A DNA stretch of 64,000 nucleotides. Source: Sinonovacula constricta (taxonomy: Eukaryota; Mollusca; Bivalvia; Cardiida; Solecurtidae). The DNA lies in NCBI GenBank assembly GCA_007844125.1, contig CM017557.1, positions 61,451,411 to 61,515,410 on the forward strand. The letters run 5' to 3'. Below, piece by piece: positions 12,021-24,980 of the stretch; the stretch's first letter is position 1; every line of letters begins with the position of its first letter. The position numbers and the translations under genes are program-made. Under the pieces are notes generated by a model, which had not been told where the DNA came from, did not search any database, and saw nothing but the letters and a program-made list of their open reading frames with translations.

Positions 12021-15000
12021 ATGCTTTGATAATTGTCTTTAATTTTAAAGATACATGCTACCTTAGATTATAATTTGATTTAATGATAAAAAATATGGGA
12101 TGATTAATTAGGAACATTACTGGTAGATTTCTACATAACAAAAACCTCCTCAATTCCCCATAAAATGCATTTTTCAGTTTTATGGTATGTACAAATTCTT
12201 ATTTGTTCAAAAATTGAAATGTGCAGAAAATGGTGTGATATTGTGATAGCAACTGTAAATAAGCAGAAAGAGGTGTTACAACATTTGTAAAATGAAAAAA
12301 AAAAAATAGTTCAGGATTTCCAGTATGTTAACATGATATTTTCTTTGGTAACCTAGGTTCTAGTGAATATTCTGATATAAAAGTAGTCTAAAGTGAAATG
12401 AATGACAGTATCTTCAAGTCAGGAGAAAATTTACAATTTTATGAATCTCTCATTCAAACAAACAATTGTTGTTTTGTTTAATTGTTTATTTTTTTCTTAA
12501 TATAGTGGTGGTGTTTAAGTACCCATTTCGCTTTTAAAAGCTAAATCTTACATATTTTAACATTTATTGATTTTCTTGTTTTACATTATTTAGCAACAAA
12601 AATACAGAATAATGGAGACCGAGTACAAAACAAGTATGTAATCAAAGCAACGATGTACTGATGGTACAAAGGATATGCAAACATCAGACAGATTAAAACA
12701 CTGAAAACTGTAGTCAACTTTTTCATCAAAACATTCACATAAAAAACAAGTAAGCATTGACAAAGGGAGGGACCTCAACACTTGCAAAAAGTGTGGCTTT
12801 TGATAAGTTTTATTTATAGACATTAGAGAAAAATATTTTTTATTGATTTGTTCATTTAATAAAGGCATAAACTAATCAAATTCTTTTATCTAAATTAATC
12901 AAATGAAGTGCAATAGAGTAGCATGTTACATGCATTCTGATTGGTTAATTAAATGAGAATATAAACCAATCAAATTGCATTACAAAGATATAGCAATAAT
13001 AAAAATAAAGAATCTGAAAATCTGAATAAAATTGTGGAAGAAAACAGACATAAAATTGCAACACCTGCATTTTGTTTGCCAGTACATGAAGTGCTGACCT
13101 TTCTCTGCTGTTTTGTCAAAGATATTTAGTTTTTATCTGTGCATGCAGATTAACATCCTTTAATTTGAATAAAACAGCGAAGAAAATATGTCTACCAGAC
13201 ATGCTCCCCCCACTCTTCCCTGCTCCCCACCCCAAAACTTATTAACCACACAATTCCCAAATGTTGTCAAAATACATGTATAACCCTCCCTTTGTCTCAG
13301 CGAAACATCACTAAAGCAAAGAATGACAAACAAAGTGACATATAATACTGATAGTTGTGTACTGAAATGAATGTACAAACAAATTTGATATGTTTCCAAT
13401 AGCAGTTCTGAAATTAAAAAGATGATGATCAAAATATTATATAAATTTCATTATGTTTACAGGTCACTTCAAAAACACCAGTCAACTTTTTTCATTAAAA
13501 TATATACCTGGAATTTTTTTTTTGACTACTTTTATATTGCTTATAGAATCGTGCAATAAAAACAAAATGCATATTTAAACAAATAAATAATTATTAAAAA
13601 AAAGCGTAGAGAGGTATAAATGTCAAAAGTTTCATCTTTAATACTTTATTTCAGACTCTATCTGTCATTTTATAAAGACTTTTAAACATTATAAGTGGAA
13701 TTCTGTCGATTTGATTAAATCAAAATATTAAAATTGTACAAATTGTAGATATATTCTCACAGTTGTGTTTTTTTTTGGTGCAAATTACCTGAAATGAGTG
13801 GCATTTATTGCTGGATTTTTAATCAAAAGTGGCAAATTTCAATACTGCATAGGTGCTTTATTTTGGTTTTGTATTAAAAAAAACAACACCTTTTTCTCAA
13901 ATACTTATTAAAATACAAAGGGAGAAACCAAATTTTAGTGTTATATGAATTCATAAAAACAATACAAAAAATGATAAGCTGAAATTGTGCATTTTTCACT
14001 TTAATTTCAAAGTAGTTGGTTTGGAGAAAAAGTTTTTGTTTTGTTTTGTTTTAAATGAAATTATGTTTACCCTTTTAAAAGCAATGCCTTTATGTCAAAT
14101 GGATCAATATCAAGCAAGAAGACTTTTATTTAAGTGCTGGAAAACAAAACACTTAACATTTGAAAAAAAAAAATTGAAAATGATGATAAAATGTCAGTAT
14201 CTCACAAAGTGGGTTTCTTACATGATGGGATGAAATGCAAAACAATAAGGACAATACTGCTTTAAACATATTTGTAGACTTTGATAGACTTTGCCTCACG
14301 GATATTCCAATCTCATTTACACACATATTTCATTTATACTCAGCAATAAAAAGACATACAAAATACAGAAAAAAATGTAACAGTTTGCAGATCTGTATTG
14401 GTTTATAGACATTTCTCAGCAAATATAAACAATTAAACAAATCACACATGGCAATAAGCATTTTTTTGAAAATTCTGTCCATTACTACAATCTCAACTCA
14501 TTATTAATATTATATATGTACAAAAAAGACTCTAGCAGTGAACAGAATTTTCAATACAAGATCTGCACACAAAAAAAGATAAGGAACAAATAAATTTTGT
14601 AATTATGAAGCAGTTTGTGCAGTTATTTAATTGAGTTAAACGTAATGTTATTTTGTCTTGCCTTGAGTAAAACAAAGTTTCCTCATTTCCTTTTTTGCAG
14701 ATGTTGTAATTTGGTTTATTTTTTTCTGGAAGTCTTATTATTTAGATTATTGGTTCTTTAGTAGAATAATTAACCCAAATAAATTTAAGTTAAAAAATTT
14801 AAGTTTCAATTTAAAAAAATACTTGATTAAGATATATGTATTTACGTACAAAAGAAAGTAAAATTAGGAATTAAAAAAAGCCTAATGCAGGAGGAGAAAT
14901 TGTAAAACTGTAAACATTGTAACATTATACATGATCAGTTAATATCTCTACTGCAAACATAATTTATTTTACACCTATGGTAACTTCTATTCCACTGGAA

Positions 15001-16884
15001 TGCTATTTTTAACATTTAAATTACCAAAGTCATGGTACAACACAGTTGTATTAACTGTGTTATGCTACAAACACATACATACACATTGTGTAGTTGCGCA
15101 TACTTAGCAAATATGCTTGAAAAATATGCACATCATATTATCAGTAATAGATAAAAAACAATTACAAAACAGTTTCCTATGAGGTATAGTTTTGTTGTTT
15201 ATTGACAAATTCTGTACAAGTGTACCAGTCCAACAAACTGGCAATGGCACGCCAACAATGGCTAGCAGCACGTAAGAGAAAAAAGCATTGTTCAGAGAAA
15301 TTCGTTTTTATTCTGTTAAATGCATTTGAATATTTGAATATTTTTTCGTGACTAAGATTTTTTTTTTATAGACTAAGAAGTAAAAATAGTTCTTCCACAA
15401 ACGTCGCAAGGATATGACCAAGCTTGTTGTAAAGTTTGATTTAATTAAAAGATCGAACGTGAAATGGGAGTAAAAATGGTTTCGCAAAGACATGGGCTGC
15501 TAAATATTGTTCATATTTTTGGGTAGTAACTAATTTAAAATACTGGGTCACCATTCTTGGGCACCATAGCAAGTTCAATTGAAGGTGGAAAGAAAGGACA
15601 CAAACATTGATGGACCTGTGACTCAGAGGAAATCAAATACATTGTAGTCATTTTCAGCTTGCATAATCTTAGATGAGATCTTTCTCCAACTCTTGTTGTG
15701 TTTTCTTCAGGATATTTTCAGTAAAACTTAAATATGAACACTATTTAAAAGTGTCATCATTGAACTAAAATAGTTTTGATAGAACTGACTCAATAAAAAA
15801 TGTGGGAAAATAGATAAACAAGCTAGTGATCATTTAACAGAAGAAAGATTCTTCAAATGAGAAAAGGGGGTGAAAGAGATAAAAAGCACACAGGTAAAAA
15901 ATAAAAAAACCAAATCAAAAAAAGAATAAAAAGACTAGTAAAATACTGAGAATAAACATCTAGTAACAAAGGTACATAACTCATAAGTAACAAAGAGGAA
16001 TAACTCAACAGCAAAAATAAAAGAAGGAAACCATTGTTTTCTAGAGAGTAGCAGCATTTTATACAGTTGTCTCAGCATTATAGCACTCCCATTCACTTCT
16101 GACTAGTTCTGGCCAAAGTTCTTGTGAAAAAACAAACAACAAGAATCTGTGCCTATCCGAGTGCAAACAGGTATTACTCTCGAAAGGTGTGCGAGCTGCT
16201 GTTAGCATTGCAGCTGAGAGTGATCTTAGACCTTGAAGAAATGAACCTATCTTGATTTGACACCCTAGACCTTATTTGGATTCGACACCCTCTACCTTGT
16301 TTGGATTCTCGATATCGGCTTGCTGCACCAAATGTACCAGATCTACAAGACGTTACACTATGAGGTTTCTCATCCCGAAATGCTTCGCATTAAGGGACAC
16401 CCATTTCACCATTTCAGATCATGTGACATCTGTTTATAACAGGGAATTTAATTCCCCTCTTTTTGTCATTCCCCTCGGTACATCCTATCTTTTACCCCAT
16501 CTCTTTTTTCTCTATGTTCCAGATTTGTATGAAGTAAAACAACCAGCAGATTGAGTTCACAACCGTCCATCCACTTGGGCCTGACGAGTTGAGTTGTCAT
16601 GGAAAACCGTTTCTGGAACACCGGAGCCCACCAAATCAATGGAGTCAACAGAGCCATTTTCCGTCGGTATGGCATTTCTGTTAATTTCATTTCATTTGTC
16701 ATCTTTTTGTTGTAAAGTAAATAATGATAAATATTCACCCGTATTGAGAGGAATCTTAAGTGCAACATCTGGCATTTTGTCCCTTCCATGTAACACTTTT
16801 TCCTTCCTTCCCTTTGCACAAACCAGCGAGTCTGTTGCAAACGTTCTCTCGTCCCAATTCAGACTTCATTGATATCACACTCCA

Positions 16885-17111
16885 AAAACTTTGTAAAATA
16901 ATACTTTTATTGATGTTTGTGTTTTCCAACAATAATTAATACATAGAAAAGTAAAACACCCTGTTCACCACACTGTATATATTGGCCACATCATAACTTC
17001 ATTACGCACGATGGTTTAATGATGGTTTTTAACGAAAACCTATAAACCAGTACACCAATTTTCAAATAAGAAAAATCCTGTGCCTAATGTTTTGTCTGAT
17101 TTCTCTGTGTG
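16885..17111 (-). other. 3' untranslated region of the MEIS-type gene (minimum extent)
   Basis: This sequence follows the TAA stop on the minus strand and runs to just past the first good poly(A) signal (AATAAA at 16911-16906). The true end is unknown. More GC-balanced, non-repetitive sequence continues to about 16.1 kb, and another AATAAA lies at 15203-15198, so longer transcripts are possible. The assignment rests on position only. Confidence 0.5.
16906..16911 (-). terminator. Candidate polyadenylation signal AATAAA
   Basis: The hexamer reads AATAAA on the minus strand, about 200 bases after the stop codon. Such hexamers are frequent in AT-rich DNA, so support is mainly its position as the first one downstream of the terminal coding exon. 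Confidence 0.45.
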
Positions 17112-17446
17112 TTAGCCTGCATGAATGTCTTGTATGTGTGCGCCCATCGAGTCCATGCTACTATGTAATGGTGGGCTCTGTGCGGAGCCCATGGACATGC
17201 CGTGCGGGCTCATGGCATGGGCACCATGGCCCATCATCATGTGATGAGGATGACCTGGTATGAGCATAGAGTTCGAGCCGTGACCCCGCAACTGTGACAT
17301 TTGGGAGTAAGAACTGCTAACAGGTGGCGCCCCGTACATCTCAGAGCCATACATGCCGAGCATGTCATGTCGCTGGGAGCCATCCATGTGGTGGTACCCT
17401 GCCTTCATGGGGTCATACATCTCACTACCTGGCATACCTGGTACCC
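17112..17446 (-). CDS. Meis: MEIS/homothorax-type homeobox protein, terminal coding exon
   Basis: This is the last coding exon: 335 bases, entered after an acceptor reading ATGTTTCAG on the minus strand, and ending with TAA at 17114-17112. Its first two bases complete an AGG (Arg) codon with the final A of the previous exon; 110 further residues follow. The peptide is rich in His, Met, Gly and Ser, with SSYSQMSQLRGHG, then IPGHPHHMMMGHG, then HGMSMGSAQSP, and ends IQDIHAG. The same order (TPPQ..QLRHG, HPHH..MMHG, PGM.MSAQSP, MDIHAQ end) is found in the long C-terminal isoform of vertebrate MEIS1/MEIS2, so I assign it to MEIS rather than PKNOX/PREP or TGIF. MEIS proteins are nuclear TALE transcription factors that partner PBX/extradenticle and bind TGACAG; this C-terminal region is described as an activation domain. 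The frame is intact here, unlike the exon at 25557-25616. Confidence 0.93.
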
Positions 17447-18458
17447 CTGAAACATAACAATTATAAAAAATATAAGTTACGAATTTTTAAAATAGTTGTT
17501 ATTTTTACTGTTCATTGTATATTATTCAAAGCATATCCACAATATTGGCAAAGTTAATTAAGGAAAAAGCCTATTAAAACATGCTGACACAGTCATTGTT
17601 GATGCATGAAACACAAAAAATACAGTTTACAAGAACATTCATTTTATAACTTAGTTCATCTTAAATCATTTTTACCTTACTAGCCTATATCATCCTGAAA
17701 CTGTGTATAGCTTACTTGTATTGGTGAGCTGTACAGTCTTCTAAAATTATTTTTTTGTGTGTCAAAAGTCCATAATTATGCATGATATTTCCCACAATTT
17801 GAAATATATAACATGATCATTTCATGCAATGGGATACAAATAATACACATCATAAGAATTACTCATCAGAACTTTAGGTTTTGAAAATATGGTGCATATC
17901 TGTCATTTTGTCTCAGAGATTTGCTGTTGTTTAACCAGAAACTATTAACAACAGATGTTTAACATCAAAAGTAAAAGATCCTTAGATGTCTTTTGTCAAC
18001 CAGCAACCATTTTCTATTGTGTTCACTCACTTCAAAGGATGTGTAAAAACAATATGAAAGTGAACGAGAAATTTTTACCTTTTCTGTCATCTTTCCTACA
18101 GAAACCACCAGTCATTACTGTCAAATTTATAATGTTTATTTTTCTAAATATCACCCACATATTACAATAGATGTCCTAGCACAAGAGAGACTTGCTCGCG
18201 GGGCCTCCCAGAAGAAAGTTTAACTATAAATCTCCGTCAATTACGTGCAGTTTTGAGAATTGCTCATGATTTACGATAAAGCCGAGTAAAATTTCCGACC
18301 ATTCATCACAAGGGCTGTTTTAGTTAGAAGAATATTAATACAATCTTACGATCAGTGGGGTTATTATACAGAATCCATTTACCACACACCAAGACCATTT
18401 TATAGTCTTACCACGAACTTTTATTTATATTTTGAAGGAGGAAGAGCCATGGGAAGAA

Positions 18459-18492
18459 GGGGTGGGGAGTGCAGGGGGGTGGGGGGTGGGGG
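18459..18492 (+). promoter_or_regulatory. G-quadruplex-forming motif in intron
   Basis: Five G-runs of 4, 4, 6, 6 and 5 are separated by loops of 1, 6, 1 and 1 bases, which fits a strong quadruplex pattern. It lies on the template strand of the MEIS-type gene. Whether it has any function is unknown. Confidence 0.7.
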
Positions 18493-18589
18493 AGCATAGG
18501 GGAGAGGGAGAAAATGGGTAAAGTACATACCATGTTATTTAATCCTGCTGATAGACCAGGCTTAGGCAAAAAGTTTAGATCTGAATCAG

Positions 18590-18655
18590 CAGCTCTCATT
18601 GGAGGCTACCTGATCAAAATCTGCACTATTTGTTGTTAAGTCTCTTGCAATATAT
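18590..18655 (+). repeat. Dispersed repeat family B fragment
   Basis: It contains CTGATCAAAATCTGCACTAT, matching the core CTGATCAGGATCTGCACTATT seen at about 28990, 29240, 33610, 38808, 48966 and (minus) 55910. These are short, degenerate copies of an unidentified element. Confidence 0.55.
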
Positions 18656-20292
18656 GTAATCTCTTTATATGTAATTGTAAGCAAGTGACGATGGAAGAAG
18701 TCAGGGTTAGTAACAGCATTAGAAGGATAAGGGCTAAAATGGTAATGGGTATATGGGATAAAGGTGCCTTGGAGGGGTGGGGGTATGGAACAGATGTGGC
18801 ATCTTCAGGTGAATTAGAGTACTCTATTTCCTGAGGGGGTTTAATGTCTGCACAGTTCTTATGTGAGCTACAAAAATGTCTCAAGAGGTGTTGATTTTTC
18901 CTGCTTCACTGTTAACTCATGTCAAAATCCATTGTTGAAGATGACAGTTTCCAAACAGTTTTCATTATCTCTTTTGTTTGATTGACATTCATTTTACTTT
19001 TTTTAAATAACCAATCATTTATTATTGATTTTAAAAACAAAATTACACATGTATTTTCCTCAGAACAATTGGTGATTTTTTTTCTTAAAATAAGCATCCA
19101 TATTTTGTAATATTTCAGCAAAATTTGGAAGGGTTTCATATTTTTTTTATGATGTGTTTGCTGCTAAAAGCATGTTGATTAAATTGCTCAGCAAATCAGG
19201 GGATGGATGCAGAATGACAACATTATCTTCCTTTTTGTGTGATGGGTTGTACATGTTGTAGGATATTTTTTTAGTCGTACTAAGCCGGTCTTCTCTTGCT
19301 GCAAATTTAAAGCGATCTTGGTCCATAATGTTGTTTTTTTAAATTATTTTTTTACTTTTTCTTTGAAAAAAAAAAAGCTTTGTTGAACCACACTGTACAA
19401 TCAATTAAAAAATTAAAGTTGATCACAAAACCACACACAATATCCAGTCCCTCAGAATGATATGTTGTTTAGTTGGAAGATTCAAAAACAATAAAATGGT
19501 TTTGAATTATTTTTAGCTGTCTAAAGCTTTTCTACCTAGCATATCAGGGATGTTGCATACGAAAATGTGGGTCAGTCATAATCTGTGTTTTGCTTGGTTG
19601 GCATTGATAAAATACTTTAAAAAAATGTAATCAATATGAATAGCAAATAACATGCTTTTATGTGTCATGTGTATATGTTAAACTATGCCAAAGCAGACTT
19701 TCTGCTACAGTCATTGTAGAACCTTTTTGCACAATGGCAGCTATCCCTCTTGCTCTAGTGTGACCATTTGAGTTCAGCTGTATTTTACAGCAATCATTGT
19801 TATTTTGACTTTAATTACCATAGTTATTATTAACAAAAAATTATTATGACTTATAATTACTGAATAAAAAAAAATTATCCCCAAAATTGATTTGGTACAC
19901 CATATTTTAAGGTTTAACAGTTCTCAAGTCATGACTTAAGCATGTGGTCACAATTCTCATACCAATAAAACTAAGCTTATTTATGCAGTTTTAATGTGAT
20001 TTTATGCTCAAAGAAGCAACATTTAAGTGTCATTCAAAAATACAGACATGCAGCTAAATACAAAATGAAGATATTGTGGATTGAAATCCATGACTTGAGC
20101 AATTCTTACTTAAGAAACGTTGGTGAGTATAGGCCTAAGACTGTTTACTGTACATTGACTATGGATACTATTTAAGTAATTACTTAAGTACAGGTTCTGC
20201 CAAGGAAGTGAATGTCAAAACAGTCAATGAGGATAAGCTGAAGTAATTAATAATTAATAGATTAGTACACAAAATGGATGACTTACACTTAC

Positions 20293-20379
20293 TATACATG
20301 CTGTGTGCACCCATTTGCATATGTTGGTTTTCCCAGGCTAGAGACCCGTCTGGATTGTACCCTGCGTGTGCTCCTGGAG
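20293..20379 (-). CDS. Meis: MEIS/homothorax-type homeobox protein, penultimate coding exon
   Basis: This is an 87-base exon that enters after the acceptor CATTTCAG and leaves at the donor GTAAGTG. It starts in phase 1: the leading CT joins the G of the previous exon to make GCT (Ala), giving NRA-A-PGAHAGYNPDGS. It then runs WENQHMQMGAHSMY and ends with the A of a split Arg codon. The GYNPDG motif matches the PYNPDGQP segment that follows the homeodomain flank in vertebrate MEIS proteins, and the MQMG/HSM stretch takes the place of its Met/Gly-rich tail. Reading past the donor would add only a short non-conserved tail before a stop, so an intron-retained form looks unlikely to matter. Confidence 0.9.
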
Positions 20380-21169
20380 CTGAAATGGTAAACACAATAC
20401 TTATTAATTGACATAATTAAAGTTTTATTGACACAATAAATGGCTAATTGAAACAATTTGCATTTTTTTCTTTTCTTTTTTTTGTTTGCTTGATTATTAA
20501 ACACTTAGCAATATGCACTCCCATATACCATCTTTCAAATGCAGTTTTTTTCATGAGAGCAAAAAATAGACTGAATATTACCAAGAGAATGACGATTTAA
20601 TCCCATAGTGAATTAAAGGCCCTGTTCATGAACATTATTCATTTAACTTGACCCAGTTGGAGTACCTTGACTATTTTTGTTAAAACAACTGTCCAAGAAG
20701 TTATCTTTTACTGTTACTCCACTACTTATGTAGTAGGATTCAGTCTTGACCAATAGTTACAAAAGTGCATGAAAATTGTTTTTTTGAAAAAAAAAACAAC
20801 ACATCATCCGTACAACATTACTGAACATTATGATTAATTTTTGGTGTTTCATACCTTCATTATTAATTTTCTTTAATTTTGACAATTTGACCATCTGGCA
20901 GGACACTGATATTTATTTTTCTTTTCTAATCATTATTTACAAACTCATTAGTATGTATTTTGCTATTAGGGTAATTTCAACTGATGAAATATGAAAACTA
21001 ACATTACATTTTTAGTTAATTGAATATTCTTCAATGATTTCAGTCATCCCTCATTTAAAAGCAAAACATATTGTCCATGTAATTATACCGTGTTATATTT
21101 GCTGTAAGTTGATCTGATTGGTACGTGAAATAATCAAAATTATTAAAATTTGCAGTCTCCCATTGAATA

Positions 21170-21510
21170 AATGTTTACAATTTTAGAATAAATTTATAAA
21201 TATTAATATGGCCATGTTTAATATTGGACCCTTTGGAGTCCTTGACTTGAATGTTTTGTGTGAATTTACAATGTTTAAATGTTTGCAGTTATGTTAAATA
21301 TTAATAAAGCCATTATGCATTTTTTATCCCTACTTGTAATGGTGTTTGACAACAATTTTCAAAATAAATTTTTGATATTAATGTAGCCAAGTTTTTGTGC
21401 AGGACTTTATGGAGTCCTTTGAATGTATTATGCACATTTAAATTGTTTGCAATTATGAAATAAGTTAAATATTAATACTGCCATTAAGTTATAATTATGC
21501 TATTTTATGG
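21170..21510. repeat. Imperfect ~177-bp tandem duplication
   Basis: Copy one (about 21170-21346) and copy two (about 21347-21510) share ACAATTTT..AATAAATTT, TATTAAT, GGAGTCCTT, a TTTGCA.TTATG block and GTTAAATATTAATA in the same order, with many substitutions and small indels. This is an old local duplication without coding capacity. Confidence 0.7.
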
Positions 21511-21983
21511 ATGTTTAAAATTTTACTCTGAAAACCACCGCATCATATTGTTTTAAATGTTTTAATTAAACTTTCATGCTCACGATGTCCTAAACACAAA
21601 ATGCTTCCGAGTTACAAAGAAACTGTAAACAGATCTTTTGTCTTTGTTATTTGTCACATGACTATCTTGCATTGTGCCGAAATTGCAGAATGTGAGAGCG
21701 TATTCTTTCGCCATAATGAAGAACTACCTTAGTATAATTAAGAGAAAGAAAATGCCATCAATTTTTCATGCTTCTCTCTCTAGCTCATCAACAAAGGGGA
21801 CGAGGTATCCATTATGCCCAGTTGCAGACTCCATTGCTTGAATATGGTGTTAATAAATAATGAGCCATTGTTGATGCTGTTAAAAGATTTTTTTTCCCAT
21901 CTTTTTTACACATGTGTAGCATGCATTTTCAGATAATGCTGCATATTGAGGTATTCCTTTAACACGGACACCTTATTGTGCAT

Positions 21984-22147
21984 AAATGTGAACTCTCCCA
22001 CTTTTGATGCGAGACTCCCACTTTTAAGGTTCAATTTTTTTTGAAAATGAAGGGTGAAGGGTCTCCCTACTTGGAAACAAATAACTTCCTTCTTTGTTTA
22101 TATGAAAATAACAAATCTCAAATCGCAAAGCGGGAGAGATCACATAT
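21984..22147 (+). mobile_element. MITE-like dispersed repeat, copy 3 (shortened)
   Basis: It opens AATGTGAACTCTCCCACTTT and shares CTCCCTACTTGGAAACAAAT and AACTTCCTTCTTTGTTTATA with the other copies. The right end is divergent and shorter (ATCACATATGAA), so the terminal repeat is decayed. It lies inside an intron of the MEIS-type gene. Confidence 0.7.
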
Positions 22148-22715
22148 GAAGACATTGCCATTATAATCATATATAGGAGCCAGAGCATTGAATAAATTTC
22201 AGCGCAAAATTTTCACCATCGACTATACATTTAACCAGCCGTCAATTAATCTGAAATGAGTTGTCTAATTAAACACAATGGTGTTTTTTTAGGTTAAAAG
22301 AAACTTCCCTAATTTAAATGTTCCAAGCCTCCTCCTAAAACGTACCCCCATTCCTTTTTTAATTTCATTATGGTGTACACAATTTTTTTTTTTTCGAGGC
22401 TAAATTGATCACAGGGTAATCGTGGTGGTGGTGGTGGCTTCATTCATCGTATGTGTAATCTTGCAAACATAATTTGATTAAATGAGAGCACATCACAAGC
22501 TCAGTGTGTTCTATCAACCTCACAAGCCTCAATCCCCCTTGCGCACAACAACCCATCATTAGAAACAAGCTACCATATATTTTTAGTACATTCGTGCATG
22601 TAGATTTCTGATCGTCTGAAACCTGCTAAATTTAATCTGTTTTTTTGTTTTGTTTTGTTTTTTGTGTTTACATCACATTGACACAATTGTGGTCAAATTA
22701 GCATTGATGGTGGAG

Positions 22716-22872
22716 AAAAAGTCCAGACTTGAATCTAGGTAGAACCACTGGCACACCGCAAATGTGCTGGAATTCCATATAAATGTTCTTGCCATGAGCG
22801 AAACTCGAACCCATAGCCTGAGGGATTGTGAAGTTACACGCCAGTTAACTCTAACCACCTGACCACAGACAT
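22716..22872 (-). mobile_element. tRNA-derived SINE-like element (family A)
   Basis: On the minus strand it starts GGTCAGGTGGTTAGAGTTAA (A-box-like), continues to GGGTTCGAGTTTCG (B box), and then has a body with GGAATTCCAGCACATTTGC and CAGTGGTTCTACCTAGA. It matches the bodies at 9298-9432 and 37767-38012. The A and B boxes sit at a tRNA-like distance. It is flanked on the right by family-B repeat sequence at 22878-22975. Confidence 0.78.
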
Positions 22873-24796
22873 CCCCCAAATCTGAATTTGCACTGTTTGT
22901 TAATGTTGCGCATAAAAATGATGTAGAATTGATCTTCGGATTTTGAAACCTGCTAAACTTAATCTGGATCTCCACTGTTTTGATTATATTGTGCCAAAAT
23001 ATGAGAATAATTCATATGTAGCATATTCATGTTTGTATACTTATAATCTATAACCTCCTACCAACATTCTGAAACCTGTAACCTTTGTTGAAACCCATTT
23101 TTTGCAATTAATTCAGTTTGTTTATCAGGTTAAAAGCATAAGTAATTAGTTCTGAGTGACAATTAAAGCTAGTCTGATAGCAATTGTTGAAGAGTTGCCT
23201 GCAAAGATTGGTCAAGTGTGTAGTGTAGATTTTAAAAACAGATAGACCCACTAAGAACTGTAACTGGTATGTATTTCTGATCAGAAACTAAAATTTTTGC
23301 TGCAAAGTATCTAGAAATATGTTGAAAAGTAAGCAGCTTAGTAATAGAGGATCAATTAAAGGATTTTGCATTGTAAACAATATATAAAAATACTAGTTAC
23401 TTGTGTAACAGTGTGAAGCAATGTTTTCAACTCTAAATTTGTAATACCTTTATGATTTTAATTCCTTCTACTGTTTATGCATTTTCTTTTCTTAAAACCA
23501 GAATAATCATATCAAATCATAACAAAACTAACCGAAGAAAAATGCCTTTTTTAAGGTGTTAACCTTTTTTATACAAACAACTTGTTTGCCATACATCAAA
23601 AGGTACCACATACCTGTTTAATTAATTAACTCAATAAGTCGTTTTTCAAAAGTCATTGTAGTAATTAGCTATGACATAAATGGCTGAACATGTACAGCTA
23701 TGTACCATCATAAAATTTAAAATGAATTATTTAAATTCATGTAAATTGCTTTTTAATTTCAATGTGTTTTTTTTAATGAAAAGGATATCAGATATTTTGA
23801 GCTAAACTAATATCACGCTCGTACAAGTGCTACATTAAACATTAAATTTTATTTCAAAACCAGGAGTATTTACCGGTATGTACTTTTTTGGTCCATAATT
23901 TAAACAGTGCATGTATGTACTTGAACAGCATTTTGTATAAAGTAACTAATACAAAAAAAACAACAAATAACAACAAAAACAAAATCTTGTCCATTCATGA
24001 GTAAGCTTAGTGTTATTTTATTGCTGACTGCCTTTTCGAGATGCACTCCATCGATGTAAAAGTTAAGCCAAAAATATGCTTCTTCAATAATTGATATTAC
24101 CATAACAGAACAGTTTATGAGAAATCTATCAAAATAACGGCCATTAAGCCGTTGGCAGAATTTATCAACTCTATAGCCATAAACTATAAACATTTCAAGT
24201 ATAAAATTGTCCATGTTTTACATCACAACAAGAAGAAATTCCGGCATTGGACTAGTTTATATTATTTGATAGTATAATGCAAATTGCTTGCGATGTTCAA
24301 TGCATTGGTAACTTTTATGTATTATGGGCAATTAATTTGATTGATTTCTTATAAAATAGGTTTAAAATATATTCCATGTCCCAGGGTCAAATTTAAGTTG
24401 CTGCCATTTGGTCATACTGCAGATCTTAATGTCTTCTAAATGTGTAATGCACAAAATATAGCACACACACAATGCTGCATACCAAATTGCTAAAAAACAT
24501 CAATCATCATCGTTGATGTATGTTTTTGAAATCAATTTTTATTTAAATTTGTTACAGGAAAACCTATAAACATTGTATTTTTATCACATTTAGATATTCA
24601 TGAATGTATACATAATATATTCATAAATGTATATAAACATAATTTCTTTTTACATTATAATGCATTATTTCTTTTATTAGTACCCTGTCCTATATTCATA
24701 TTTAACTACATATTTCCCCCATAAGCATTAAAGACTTGAAGAGTTAACGTGCTAAAGCTCTTTGAGTTGGCATTTATTTACACTAAAACACAAGTC

Positions 24797-24980
24797 CTGT
24801 CAACTCGCTCATTGCTTTTTCTCATCACGTTTCGCCTGATGCAAGATGCCATTTATGACAATATGTAGGGGGTCCTCTGTGACAGATTTTATTTAACTTT
24901 TATGCCTCATATATTAAAGGCATGCTGGGAGCTAACTAATGCACGCAGGTTCCAATGAAAAATAGATAAACCCATGACAG
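24797..24980. promoter_or_regulatory. Cluster of MEIS-type TGACA(G/A) sites
   Basis: Within 184 bases there are CTGTCA at 24797-24802 (TGACAG on minus), TGACAA at 24856-24861, TGACAG at 24880-24885 and TGACAG at 24975-24980. The one at 24880 is followed by TTTTATTT, a Hox-like AT core. TGACAG is the known MEIS/PREP binding hexamer. The cluster is seen directly; enhancer function and autoregulation are inference. Confidence 0.4.

Larger units (their letters stand above)
1..16880. other. Gene-poor region downstream of the MEIS-type gene
   Basis: No coding exon could be supported here on either strand. Open frames are short, AT-rich or repeat-derived, such as the Ser/Pro/Phe frames over the pyrimidine tract and the His/Val/Thr frames over the 39-bp minisatellite. 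The stretch holds homopolymers, a poly-C and pyrimidine tract, two MITE-like copies, one minisatellite, an (ATC)n tract, one SINE and an inverted repeat, each listed separately. The part at about 16.1-16.9 kb is more GC-balanced and non-repetitive and might belong to a longer 3'UTR. The rest shows nothing recognisable. Confidence 0.6.
17447..20292 (-). other. Intron between the last two coding exons
   Basis: The intron is bounded on the minus strand by the donor GTAAGTG just after 20293 and the acceptor TTTCAG just before 17446. It is phase 1. Inside are a G-rich quadruplex motif (18459-18492), a fragment of a dispersed repeat (18590-18655) and otherwise AT-rich sequence with no open coding segment of note. 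Confidence 0.85.

Noticed and set aside
16276..16872. Overlapping 92-124 codon frames on both strands
   Set aside because: No recognisable domain or splice border. The position just downstream of the MEIS stop fits extended 3'UTR or intergenic sequence better.
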